Source: UMGS621 sp964468815 (GTDB lineage Bacteria; Bacillota; Clostridia; Christensenellales; Borkfalkiaceae). Taken from it: 50,216 nt of DNA. A program made the translations under genes and the position numbers. The notes under the pieces were generated by a model. That model had not been told where the DNA came from. It worked only from the letters and a program-made list of their open reading frames with translations, and did no database searches. Location: positions 1-50,216 of the forward strand of contig CAYXWN010000010.1 of assembly GCA_964468815.1 (NCBI GenBank). The letters are read 5' to 3'. Positions 25,101 to 33,580 of this stretch are shown piece after piece; the stretch's first letter is position 1; the number at the start of each line of letters is the position of its first letter.

Positions 25101-27943
25101 GAACGAAGTATATTCCTTATCTTTCTCTTTGAGAGTGCCGAATAACTTTAATCCGAACGAGTTTTACAGCGGTTACTTTACGGTTGCCGGCGTGGGCGGT
25201 GCCGTTACCTATTTTTATGTTTCCCGTACTTATATCAACGTGTATGTTGCGTTGCCCGTTCTCGGCGGCGTCAGCGCGATAAAACCCGTTGAAAATTTAG
25301 ATATCGTTGTAGACGGGTTAGAGGTCGGTAACGTTGTTAACAATATTGACATAACGTTTGGCGAAGGCAGTCAAGCGACGCTCGATTACTTCTACGTTCA
25401 AGTCGGCGAAACGACTTATAACGCCGAAACGCTAACCGAAAAAGTGTTTGCAAGCGGCACCGTTGCCATGATCGAGTTACAGTTGGTAGCACCCAAAGGG
25501 TATACCTTCTATGGGCTAACCAAAGAAAAAATTACGATTCGCGGAGTAAAAGATTTCGATATATACGTTTCGTTATCGGGCGGCGTAATGTATATAGAAG
25601 CTACTGTGGATTTCCGCGTTACCGAATGTGAGCATAACGTTGCTTGGGACGATATCGCCGGCTTCCATTGCGGAATGTGTTCTATTTGCTTGGAAAACAT
25701 CAGTGAACCCCACGTCGATCACGACGATGACTTCTTTTGCGATGTTTGCGACGCTGAGATTAGCACGTACATATATGGCGTAGAGGCTAGTTTGCACGGT
25801 TATGAACTCAACAACGAAGTTGACAAAGTTACGGTAAGTTTAGCCGAAGGAACAAGGGGAATTGATTGGAGCAACGCCGCGTACGGCAACCAATGGTTTA
25901 TAACGACCGATATAGCGTTAATCGATAGCTTGGTTGATTATACCGTCGGTTATTTTGCTCCCGACCAAACCTATTATTTGGCAATCCAATATAAAGCTTT
26001 AGACGGCTACGCTTTTGGCGGCTATTTATGGAAATCGGATTTTGCCATAGAGGGGGTGGGTGAGCCTGTTTATATCTCTGCCCATTCGAATTCTTCGGAT
26101 TATTTGGTCACACTGGTTTACGAACTGCCTGTATTGAAAGGCGTAAGCACGATTAAATCCGTTGGCGATATCGCCGTTGACGTAAGCGGTTACGTTTATA
26201 ACGGAACCGTTCAAGATACAGCGATTGCGTTAAAGGAACAATATCAATCTGTTTCTAACATGTCTGCGGCGTTTGAGACATACTACGAACCGATGAAAAG
26301 TACCGACGTGTTCGATAAGTCCCAATACTACTACATATCGTTTTATATTCTTCCTGCCGAAGGGTACGATTTTCACAACTTTAAAGAGGAAAACTTTACT
26401 TTGAACGGAGTTGGCGGAAGGATTGAAGAGTTTAGTATAGCGTCGAACAATTCGGGTGTTTACATTTTATTCGAGTTAGACGCGATAGAGTACCAACACG
26501 TTTGCGATAACGATTTTATAATAGTCGACGACGAATCTCATCAGAAAATATGTTCTGTTTGCAGAAAGCCTCAGGGCGAACGAGAAGAACATGATTTTGT
26601 CAATGATTCTTGCCTGATTTGCAATATGCCTAAAATAATCGAAATTAAAAACGTAACGTTCACGTTAGAGGGGTACGAATTAGGAAAAGAAATAACTGAT
26701 ATTAAGTTAACCACCGATTGTGAGAATATTCTGTTGGGTGATAAATACGGCAAGGATTACGTGTTGTACAACACGCCTTTCATGTTCGACTATCCGGGAA
26801 CCTCGGTTTCGTTTTTTAGTCTGTATCAAGATTTGTTCTTGTGCGTAAAATTGGTTGCGAAAGATGACAACGTGAGGTTCCACTATGATTTTTCCGAAAA
26901 AGATGTCGTAATCGAAGGGTTGGGTTCGGCTGAGTATATCTACTGGGATGAATACCCGATTGCTGTGTTCAGATTGCCTGCGCTCCGTTATCCCCATAAC
27001 CATGGCGGCGCCTGGGTGGAAGAAGTCCCTGCATCGTGCACGGATACCGGTACGAAAGGACATTACGAATGTACGGTTTGCGGTAAATACTTCGACAAAC
27101 AAAACGTTGAAATCGAAGATTTAACAATCGAAATAAAACATAACCTTGGCACTTGGGTGGAAGAAGTTCCTGCAAAGTGCTCGGCAACCGGTATAAAGGG
27201 ACATTACGAATGTGCCGATTGCGGCAAGTATTTCGACAAACAAAACGTTGAAATCACCGATTTAACGATCGAAAAAGACTTAACCAAACACAATTTGGGC
27301 GATTGGGTGAACGAAGTTCCTGCAAAGTGCTCGGCAACCGGTATAAAGGGACATTACGAATGTGCCGNNNNNNNNNNNNNNNNNNNNNNNNNNNNNNNNN
27401 NNNNNNNNNNNNNNNNNNNNNNNNNNNNNNNNNNNNNNNNNNNNNNNNNNNNNNNNNNNNNNNNNNNAAAACGTTGAAATCACCGATTTAACGATCGAAA
27501 AAGACTTAACCAAACACAATTTCGGTGATTGGGTAAACGAAGTTCCTGCATCGTGCTCGGCAACCGGTATAAAGGGACATTACGAATGTTCCGATTGCGG
27601 CAAGTATTTCGACAAACAAAATGCTGAAATTGCAGATTTGACAATCGAAAAAGACTTAACCAAGCACAATTTCGGCACTTGGGTGGAAGAAGTCCCTGCA
27701 ACAACGCAAACCGATGGCGTTAAGGGGCATAAGGACTGCTCTATGTGCCACAAGCACTTCGATGAGAACGGAAACGAACTGACCGACCTCACAATCGAAA
27801 AACTCGGCGGAGATCCTTCCACCGACGGCAATGATAAAAAGAAAAATTGTGCGTCTTCGGTTGACGGTCAAAGTTTCGTAGCGATGTTTGTGGTTTTGGC
27901 GATACTCGTTTTTGTAAAGAGAAAACGCGCTAAACGAGATTAA
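22120..27943 (+). CDS. Giant cell-surface repeat protein (assembly gap inside)
   Basis: One gene interrupted by an N gap; the parts before and after the gap encode the same repeat. ATG 22120 has AAAAGG about nine bases upstream. A signal helix (IIVSLLSLVIVLCVGIC) is followed by Cys/His modules (YHWLTCRYCVQEYG, YHWTGCDECNWF) and about ten copies of a roughly 100-residue beta-sandwich-like module beginning with patterns such as DYSGYKVDG, FSGYEAY, TLDGYKAN and TLEGYELGKEI and often containing 'ITL.G.G'. Residues from about 1625 on are 50-residue tandem repeats (HNLGTWVEEVPAKCSATGIK, then GHYECADCGKYFDKQNVEI). The C-terminus is CASSVDGQ, a hydrophobic helix and KRKRAKRD, a membrane or sorting anchor without LPXTG. 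At least 1,900 residues. Likely adhesion or surface scaffold; no enzyme domain seen. Confidence 0.75.
26995..27810 (+). repeat. 150-bp in-frame tandem repeats at the 3' end of the giant gene
   Basis: Each unit encodes 50 residues with one CSATG..GHYEC..CGKYF module. At least five units are visible, nearly identical at DNA level, and an unknown number is hidden by the gap. Confidence 0.9.
27368..27467. other. Scaffold gap (100 N) inside the tandem repeats
   Basis: The sequence stops at GAATGTGCCG and resumes at AAAACGTTGAAATC. In the neighbouring unit these are 24 bases apart, so the true gap should be 24 + 150n bases. A gap of 100 is not a multiple of three away from this, which is why the frame appears to break. 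Confidence 0.95.
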
Positions 27944-28090
27944 GGTTTCCCCTTTTAGGGACGCGCCGTTAACTTTAACGGAAAAATAACGTTCTTTGCG
28001 TGAAGTGCCTTTATGGTAAAATTCCCGCGAATACACAAAAAACAGAGCAAGCATACTATATCGAATCGGTTAATGCTAAACGCGCGGTAC

Positions 28091-28147
28091 GCGCGCTAAT
28101 CAGAAGAACCTAAATCAAACGGAAAGTTTGGTTTGGGTTCTTTGTTT
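28091..28147 (+). terminator. Terminator copy B, serving the giant gene
   Basis: AGAACCTAAATCAAAC, GGAAA loop and GTTTGGTTTGGGTTCT, followed by TTGTTTTT. Near-copy of the hairpin at 21288. Confidence 0.8.
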
Positions 28148-28351
28148 TTGCCGTAAAATTATTTAAATGGAAAAAAGAACTGTTTGAAAGTTTGGAATAT
28201 AGTATAACGGATTCGGGAGAACGCGGAGAGAATTGATTCAATAAGAACGTTGTGTAAAAGGTCGATCATAACAAATCGAGTTAATGGGGGACGAAAAGAG
28301 AAGAAAATGTGAAATAGAAAACAAAATAGTGAAAAAAGTGCGTTAATGCGG

Positions 28352-28380
28352 TTGAAAAATTTTCACTTTTATGGTATACT
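28352..28380 (+). promoter_or_regulatory. Promoter of the LytTR-PAS regulator gene
   Basis: TTGAAA (28352-28357), 17-bp spacer, TATACT (28375-28380). Confidence 0.75.
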
Positions 28381-28411
28381 GAAAAAAAGATTCAGTTATA
28401 AGGCGGTAAAA

Positions 28412-29209
28412 ATGAAAAACAGAGGTGCGTTGACAATCGTTGCGGATAAAAAAACGGTGATTATTCCGTTTCATACGATTTTGTATATTATAATGGAAGG
28501 GAATAATGCGCGCGTTCACGTGCAATCAGGGCAGGTTTATCAATCGAGAATTACTCTATCGGAAATCGAATCCGTTCTGGACGATAATTTCATTAAGGTA
28601 AAGCGCGGTTGCATGGTGTCCGTGTTTGCGATTCATAACATTACGGAGAAAGTCAATCTCGTCAACGGCGAAACACTCGATTACGCTTGCCGTCATCGGG
28701 CGGAATTGATTGGGGAATTTCATAAGAAACAAGAAAAACTCATTCGGTATTTCAACGAATCCGTTGGATTGAATACGGAAGAAGAGTATCATCGGTATTA
28801 CGCGCTGTTTGACGGTTTGCCGATCGCTTTTTGCGATATCGAAATGATATTCGATGAGGATTTTAAGGCGGTTGATTGGATTTTCCGTTATGCGAACAAA
28901 GCGCTTGCCGAACTTGAAAAAGTTTCGCTTGATAATATTATCGGGAATCGGTTCGGTAATTTGTTCCCGAATATGGACGTTAAGTGGCTGCGGACGTACG
29001 AACGGGCGGCGTTGTTCGATGAAACGATTAAGATCGTCGATTACAGCCCGGAGATTGATACGTATCTCGACATTATTTGTTTCCCGACGTTCAAGGGGCA
29101 TTGCGGCTGTATTCTTTTCGATATATCGAAAATCAAATCGTATCGTCAAGCGACCGATTCGGAAAAGGCGATGACTGTATTCTTTTCCAAATTGATGAAT
29201 GCGGATTGA
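28412..29209 (+). CDS. LytTR DNA-binding protein with C-terminal PAS-like domain
   Basis: A 265-residue regulator. ATG 28412 is chosen over 28346 because the promoter's -10 box (28375) lies inside the longer frame and AAGGCGG precedes 28412. Residues about 5-100 form a LytTR domain (ILYIIMEGNNARVHVQSG, then NFIKVKRGCMVSVFAIHNIT). Residues about 125-255 resemble a PAS domain (YALFDGLPIAFCDIEMIFDE, FRYANKALAEL, GNRFGNLFP). In classical LytTR response regulators the order is receiver then LytTR, so the N-terminal LytTR is unusual. It probably senses a small signal through the PAS part and acts on surface genes nearby; a copy of its promoter drives the giant gene. Confidence 0.8.
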   Translation: MKNRGALTIVADKKTVIIPFHTILYIIMEGNNARVHVQSGQVYQSRITLSEIESVLDDNFIKVKRGCMVSVFAIHNITEKVNLVNGETLDYACRHRAELIGEFHKKQEKLIRYFNESVGLNTEEEYHRYYALFDGLPIAFCDIEMIFDEDFKAVDWIFRYANKALAELEKVSLDNIIGNRFGNLFPNMDVKWLRTYERAALFDETIKIVDYSPEIDTYLDIICFPTFKGHCGCILFDISKIKSYRQATDSEKAMTVFFSKLMNAD

Positions 29210-29269
29210 CGAAAAAAATTTATCAATATTTTTTAGAGAGAAAGGGGAAGCGTTTGATTGTTTTTCCCA

Positions 29270-29402
29270 AAAAGACTGACGGAATGATAATTTTTTGTAA
29301 TTCATCACGGAACGACAACTGTGAGGTGTGACGAAATACAAAAATCCGTCAGTCTTTTGCGTTTCGTCACGCATTTTATTTTGATGTGTCGAAATACGCA
29401 AA
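29270..29402. other. Two adjacent inverted-repeat structures between LytTR and the large LRR gene
   Basis: AAAAGACTGACGGA (29270-29283) pairs perfectly with TCCGTCAGTCTTTT (29345-29358), enclosing a further TTCATCAC/GTGTGACGAA pair. Next to it, GCGT.TTCG.CAC and its counterpart ending in CGAAATACGC (about 29359-29401) form a second hairpin. No gene is seen between 29210 and 29591. They may end the LytTR transcript or be a small inverted-repeat element. Confidence 0.6.
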
Positions 29403-29417
29403 ACGGATTAAAAATTC

Positions 29418-29446
29418 TTGCGAAAGCAATTAAAATGTGATATAAT
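29418..29446 (+). promoter_or_regulatory. Promoter of the large LRR lipoprotein gene
   Basis: TTGCGA (29418-29423), 17-bp spacer, TATAAT (29441-29446). Confidence 0.75.
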
Positions 29447-29507
29447 GTCAGCGCATTGAGAGAAAAGCCTATGCAACGAAAGTCTGCCCGATTACATAAA
29501 GTTGAAG

Positions 29508-29545
29508 TGAACCCAAAAGTTAGACGCTTTTGGAGGTGCATATCA
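29508..29545 (+). mobile_element. Solo IS3-type left-end remnant
   Basis: ACCCAAAAGTTAGACGCTTT followed by TGGAGGTGCATAT matches the element ends at 33231 and 50165 in the same orientation. No transposase follows here; it lies in the leader of the LRR gene. Confidence 0.6.
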
Positions 29546-29591
29546 AGTAAAAACGACAGGCTAAAATTTTATTATTTTAAGGAGTTTTGCA

Positions 29592-32500
29592 ATGAAAAAG
29601 ATTTTCTTATTGGCAGTAATGTTGATCATGAGCACGTGTTTTTTGTTGCCCGTCGTCGGGTGTAATCAAGATCCCGATTGTGCGCATGAATGGCAAGATA
29701 CGTCCGCGCGTACCGAACCGACGTGTACCGTGGCGGGGACGCAAGTGCAAAAATGTACGAAGTGCGATGGGATTCAAACGGTTGAAATCCCTGCGCTCGG
29801 TCATGCGTTTGCGGAAACGTGGACGGTTGACGAAAACGGGCATTGGCATATTTGCACGCGCGATAATTGCACGGCAAAATCCGATGAAGCAAATCACGTT
29901 GACGAGAATAAAAATCACGCGTGCGACGTTTGTGAAAAAGTCGTAAGCGAGTGCGCGGACGAGGATAACAATCATAAATGCGATACGTGCGGAAAGAGGT
30001 TGAGCGACTGCGCGGACGAGGATAACAATCATAAATGCGATACGTGTGGAGAAAAGTTGAGTGACTGCGCGGACGAGGACAATAATCACAAATGCGATAC
30101 GTGCGGTGAAAAGTTGAGTGACTGCGCGGACACGGACAATAATCATAATTGCGATACGTGCGGAGCAACTGTTTCCGACCATACGGGCGGCGAGGCGACT
30201 TGTCAACAAAAAGCCACGTGCACGATTTGCGGTAACGAGTACGGCGAGTACGGTGCGCATAATTATGACGAAACGACTTGGGTGAAAAACACAACGAACC
30301 ATTGGTACGCTTGTAAAACGACGGGTTGCACCCAAAAGAAAAACGAAGCGGCACATGCCTTTGAAAGCGGTTTCTGTTCGCAATGCGACGGCTATCAGTC
30401 CGCAGTGAAAAACGGTGACGTATACGAAATATCCAATGCCGGACAATTGTTCTGGTTTGCACAAATGGTCAACGGTGTTTCTGCGGACGGAACGGCGCAG
30501 AATCGGTCTGCCAATGCAAAGTTGACGGCGGATATTGATCTTGGCGGAAAAACGTGGTATCCCATCGGGTTGTATAAAGATATCGCCGTGGCAGGGGGCG
30601 AAGAGGTAACGGCGCAGTATCTTGGCACGTTTAACGGAAACTTCCACGTCGTTTCCAATTTTACCGCAAAGGGTAACGGTTCGCAGGGGCTTTTGGGGTA
30701 TTTAAGCTGGAAGGCAACCGTTAAAAATTTAGGTGTAAAAAATGCGACGGTACAGGGGTGGAACGTAGGCGCTGTCAGCGGCTTTGACGGCAACTTGGAA
30801 AATTGTTTTGCCGTAAATTGTACGATCACGGGGTATTCCGAGAAAAATACGGACTCAGTGAAATTGTCTGCGGTTGGCGGAAATACTTCCCCGTCCAACG
30901 TTATGAAAAATTGCTTCGCATATAACTGTACGTTGAAAGTCGATGAAAGAGAAAACGGCTATTATATGCATCCTGTGGCAGGTGCTTACAGGAATTCCAA
31001 ACTTACGAACTCTTACTATTACGAAATAAATACAAATAAGACTTTTAGTAGCAAAACGGGTGCTACGGAAAAGACCAAAGCGCAGTTTGCAAGCGGCGAG
31101 GTCGCTTACCTCTTAAACGGTTCTACTTCCGAGGGGACGTTGGCGTGGTATCAGACCATCGGCACGCACGAGTATCCCGTGTTTGAGGGAAGAACCGTGT
31201 ACTGCGACGCGCGGTACGGCAGTTACTGTAACGCAACCGAACACACGGGCGGTACGGCGACTTGTCAACAAAAAGCCGTGTGTACGATCTGTGAGCAGGA
31301 GTATGGTAATTTAGCCGCGCACGACTATGAATGGATAAAAGGAAAAGACGGGCACTACCGTCGATGCAAGACCGAAAATTGTACGGAAGAGGAACCGTTA
31401 ACGGCGCATACGTTCAAGGACGGTATTTGTTCGGCTTGCGGTGATTACGATGTTTACGGAACAGAGGACTTGTCGTTTGCTTATTACGTAAGGGATCAAT
31501 ATTACGAAGTAAAAAAATATAGGGGAAGCGAAACCGATATCGTTATTCCCTATTATTACGACGACGGGACGAACGGCGTCAAAGTGGTAAAAACGATCGT
31601 CGAAAAAGCGTTTGAAAATACGAATATTAAGAGCGTGTTTATTTCGGCAGGGGTAACGACGACGGCGTACAACGGCTTTGCCGGGTGTTCTTCCCTGGAA
31701 CGCGTAACGTATGGCGAAAATAGCCAATTGGGAGCAATTTCGCCCTCTATGTTCAAGAATTGCTGGAGGTTGACGTCGTTTGAGATTCCTGGCAACGTAA
31801 AGACAATCTACAGCAGTGCTTTTTACGGGTGTTCAGGAATAAAGTCGATAGAGATTCCCGATAGCGTAACGAAGATTTGCGAGAGTGCTTTTTACGGCTG
31901 TGGATTGACGAGCATAACGTTTGGGGAAAACAGCCGTTTGACGACGATTGACAATTACGGTCTTTCCGGAATCAGAAAAATAACATCAATTACCATACCC
32001 GACAGCGTAACGACAATCGGAAAAGACGCGTTTAGCGGCAACTACCGCTTATGGAGCGTAACGCTTGGCGCAGGAATAACGGAAAGCGGATTGGGCGAGA
32101 ATATTTTCCCCGAAAGCGTGCATGAAATCTATAACAAAAGTAAATTAAATCTTACCGCAGGTTCGGACGATTACAAAGGCATTGCTAAATACGCAAAACT
32201 CATCATAACCGACGGTGTTAGCAGAATAAGGACAAATGAAGACGGTTACACTTACTTAATCGTCGGCGATCAGGGGTACTTATTGAATTACAATAAAACG
32301 GATTCGCTAGATAAGATAACTTTGCCCCAAACGTTCGAAGGGAAAAATTACTCCATCGGCGGATACGCTTTTGCAAAGTCTAGTTTTGATAGTTTCAAGT
32401 TTACGGAAGTCGAGTTGCCGGATAATTTAATATCAATAAGCGGTTATGCTTTTTACGGAAACCAATGGTTGCGTTATATTACGATTCCGTCAAGCGTAAC

Positions 32501-33155
32501 GTCGATCGGAAAATGGGCGTTCGGTAGTTGTTGCGGTCTTAAATCCGTTACGATTCCCCAAAACGTAACGTCGATCGGAGAGTATGCGTTTGATGCGAAT
32601 TCGGTCTTAGAGAGCGTAACGTTTGAAACGGGCAGTCAATTAACTTCACTCGGTGTAGGTGCTTTCGAGTCTTGTGGCTATCTGAAATCCATCACGATTC
32701 CGAGCGGCGTAACCGTGATAAACGCGGATACGTTTAACAGGTGCAGAAACCTTAGCAGAGTGACGCTTGGAGATGGCGTAACTTCTATCGGAAAGAGTGC
32801 CTTTGAGGAGTGTTCCGCACTTGAATCAATCACGATTCCGTCAGACGTAACGTCGATCGGGAAGAGGGCGTTTGCTTATTCCGGTCTGAAATCCATTACG
32901 ATTCCGAGCGGCGTAACCGTGCTTGAAGAGAGTATATTTTACTATTGCACGAAACTTGAAAGCGTGACGATCGGAAAAGACGTAACTTCTATCGAAAAGG
33001 AAGCGTTTAACAGATGCTCCGTACTTAAAACAATCAATTTTGCCGGAACGACCGAGGAGTGGCAAGGCGTTACGAAAGGTACTGATTGGCAAAAAAGCAC
33101 CGGAACGTTCACCGTAAAGTGTTCGGACGGCGATGTTGCTAAGGAAGCGGTTTAA
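29592..33155 (+). CDS. Large BspA-like LRR lipoprotein with Cys/His modules
   Basis: A 1187-residue surface lipoprotein with lipobox LPVVGCNQ near residue 24 and AAGGAG upstream of the ATG. Residues about 28-200 contain H.W..C..C modules and four copies of a 19-residue repeat (CADEDNNHKCDTCGEKLSD). Residues about 280-500 hold GLUG-like repeats (GTFNGNFHVVSNFTAKG, GLLGYLSWKATVKNLGVK). A second Cys/His section lies near 540-620. LRR_5 repeats fill about 640-1150, such as ITIPDSVTTIGKDAFSGN. The design is that of a modular adhesin. It lies between two IS3-type end fragments in the same orientation. Composition is lower in GC than the housekeeping genes. Confidence 0.87.
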   Translation: MKKIFLLAVMLIMSTCFLLPVVGCNQDPDCAHEWQDTSARTEPTCTVAGTQVQKCTKCDGIQTVEIPALGHAFAETWTVDENGHWHICTRDNCTAKSDEANHVDENKNHACDVCEKVVSECADEDNNHKCDTCGKRLSDCADEDNNHKCDTCGEKLSDCADEDNNHKCDTCGEKLSDCADTDNNHNCDTCGATVSDHTGGEATCQQKATCTICGNEYGEYGAHNYDETTWVKNTTNHWYACKTTGCTQKKNEAAHAFESGFCSQCDGYQSAVKNGDVYEISNAGQLFWFAQMVNGVSADGTAQNRSANAKLTADIDLGGKTWYPIGLYKDIAVAGGEEVTAQYLGTFNGNFHVVSNFTAKGNGSQGLLGYLSWKATVKNLGVKNATVQGWNVGAVSGFDGNLENCFAVNCTITGYSEKNTDSVKLSAVGGNTSPSNVMKNCFAYNCTLKVDERENGYYMHPVAGAYRNSKLTNSYYYEINTNKTFSSKTGATEKTKAQFASGEVAYLLNGSTSEGTLAWYQTIGTHEYPVFEGRTVYCDARYGSYCNATEHTGGTATCQQKAVCTICEQEYGNLAAHDYEWIKGKDGHYRRCKTENCTEEEPLTAHTFKDGICSACGDYDVYGTEDLSFAYYVRDQYYEVKKYRGSETDIVIPYYYDDGTNGVKVVKTIVEKAFENTNIKSVFISAGVTTTAYNGFAGCSSLERVTYGENSQLGAISPSMFKNCWRLTSFEIPGNVKTIYSSAFYGCSGIKSIEIPDSVTKICESAFYGCGLTSITFGENSRLTTIDNYGLSGIRKITSITIPDSVTTIGKDAFSGNYRLWSVTLGAGITESGLGENIFPESVHEIYNKSKLNLTAGSDDYKGIAKYAKLIITDGVSRIRTNEDGYTYLIVGDQGYLLNYNKTDSLDKITLPQTFEGKNYSIGGYAFAKSSFDSFKFTEVELPDNLISISGYAFYGNQWLRYITIPSSVTSIGKWAFGSCCGLKSVTIPQNVTSIGEYAFDANSVLESVTFETGSQLTSLGVGAFESCGYLKSITIPSGVTVINADTFNRCRNLSRVTLGDGVTSIGKSAFEECSALESITIPSDVTSIGKRAFAYSGLKSITIPSGVTVLEESIFYYCTKLESVTIGKDVTSIEKEAFNRCSVLKTINFAGTTEEWQGVTKGTDWQKSTGTFTVKCSDGDVAKEAV
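29952..30179 (+). repeat. 57-bp in-frame tandem repeat, four units
   Basis: Each unit encodes a 19-residue CADEDNNHKCDTCG-type module. The first three are nearly identical in DNA, the last diverged. Confidence 0.9.
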
Positions 33156-33230
33156 ATCGTTTATATAGCGCGTTACTCTGAACAATTGAAAAGAAAAACA
33201 AATCAAGAAAAGCGGATAACGGCGGACTTT

Positions 33231-33409
33231 GATATGCACCCCAAAAGTTAGACACTTTGGAGGTGCATATTTTTATGGGTAAAACAGGACGAGAAAACCG
33301 AAGATACTCGACAGAATTTAAGATTTGTGTTATAATGGATATGCGAGAACACCACTTAAGTTATTCTGAAACTGTAAGAAAGTATAAAAGCAAAAATTTG
33401 ATATTGTAA
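33231..33409 (+). mobile_element. IS3-family-like left end with truncated transposase orfA
   Basis: GATATGCACCCCAAAAGTTA opens the element and TTTGGAGGTGCAT completes a small inverted repeat. An orfA-like frame starts at ATG 33275 (MGKTGRENRRYSTEFKICVI), the helix-turn-helix pattern of IS3-family OrfA, and stops after 44 residues at 33409. The rest of the element is missing. Confidence 0.7.
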
Positions 33410-33580
33410 ATTTAAGGCAAGTGTATTAATATAGAAGCGTAAGAAGCGAAAAGCCCTATTTTTAAGCGTTTTTTAGCCTAAAAATTTACATTTTTGTCAA
33501 TTACATTATAGCAAGCAGAAAAAATTTTGTCAAACGAAAATAAAAAATATAAAATTAGCAAGATGTACGGAGGAAAAAAT

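Larger units (their letters stand above)
28055..28440 (+). repeat. Diverged direct repeat, copy B (right flank of the giant gene)
   Basis: Starts with the same CTATATCGAATCGGTT as the end of the cyclophilin-like gene, although no such gene precedes it here, and continues through the terminator copy, one promoter-repeat unit and the LytTR promoter into the intact LytTR gene. Between the giant gene's stop (27943) and 28055 there is only a CCGTTAA/TTAACGG dyad. Confidence 0.8.

Noticed and set aside
27362..27477. Premature stop of the giant gene after the N gap
   Set aside because: The stop arises only from reading through 100 placeholder N in the wrong frame.
28556..29401. Minus-strand frame of 281 codons opposite the LytTR gene
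   Set aside because: Antisense to a recognisable LytTR-PAS protein and without start signals.
29952..30179. CRISPR-like regular repeat
   Set aside because: Repeats are directly adjacent, in frame and coding, with no unique spacers and no cas genes.
29607..30647. Long minus-strand frame opposite the Cys-repeat part of the large LRR protein
   Set aside because: Its repeats are the mirror of the 57-bp coding repeats; no ribosome site or promoter.
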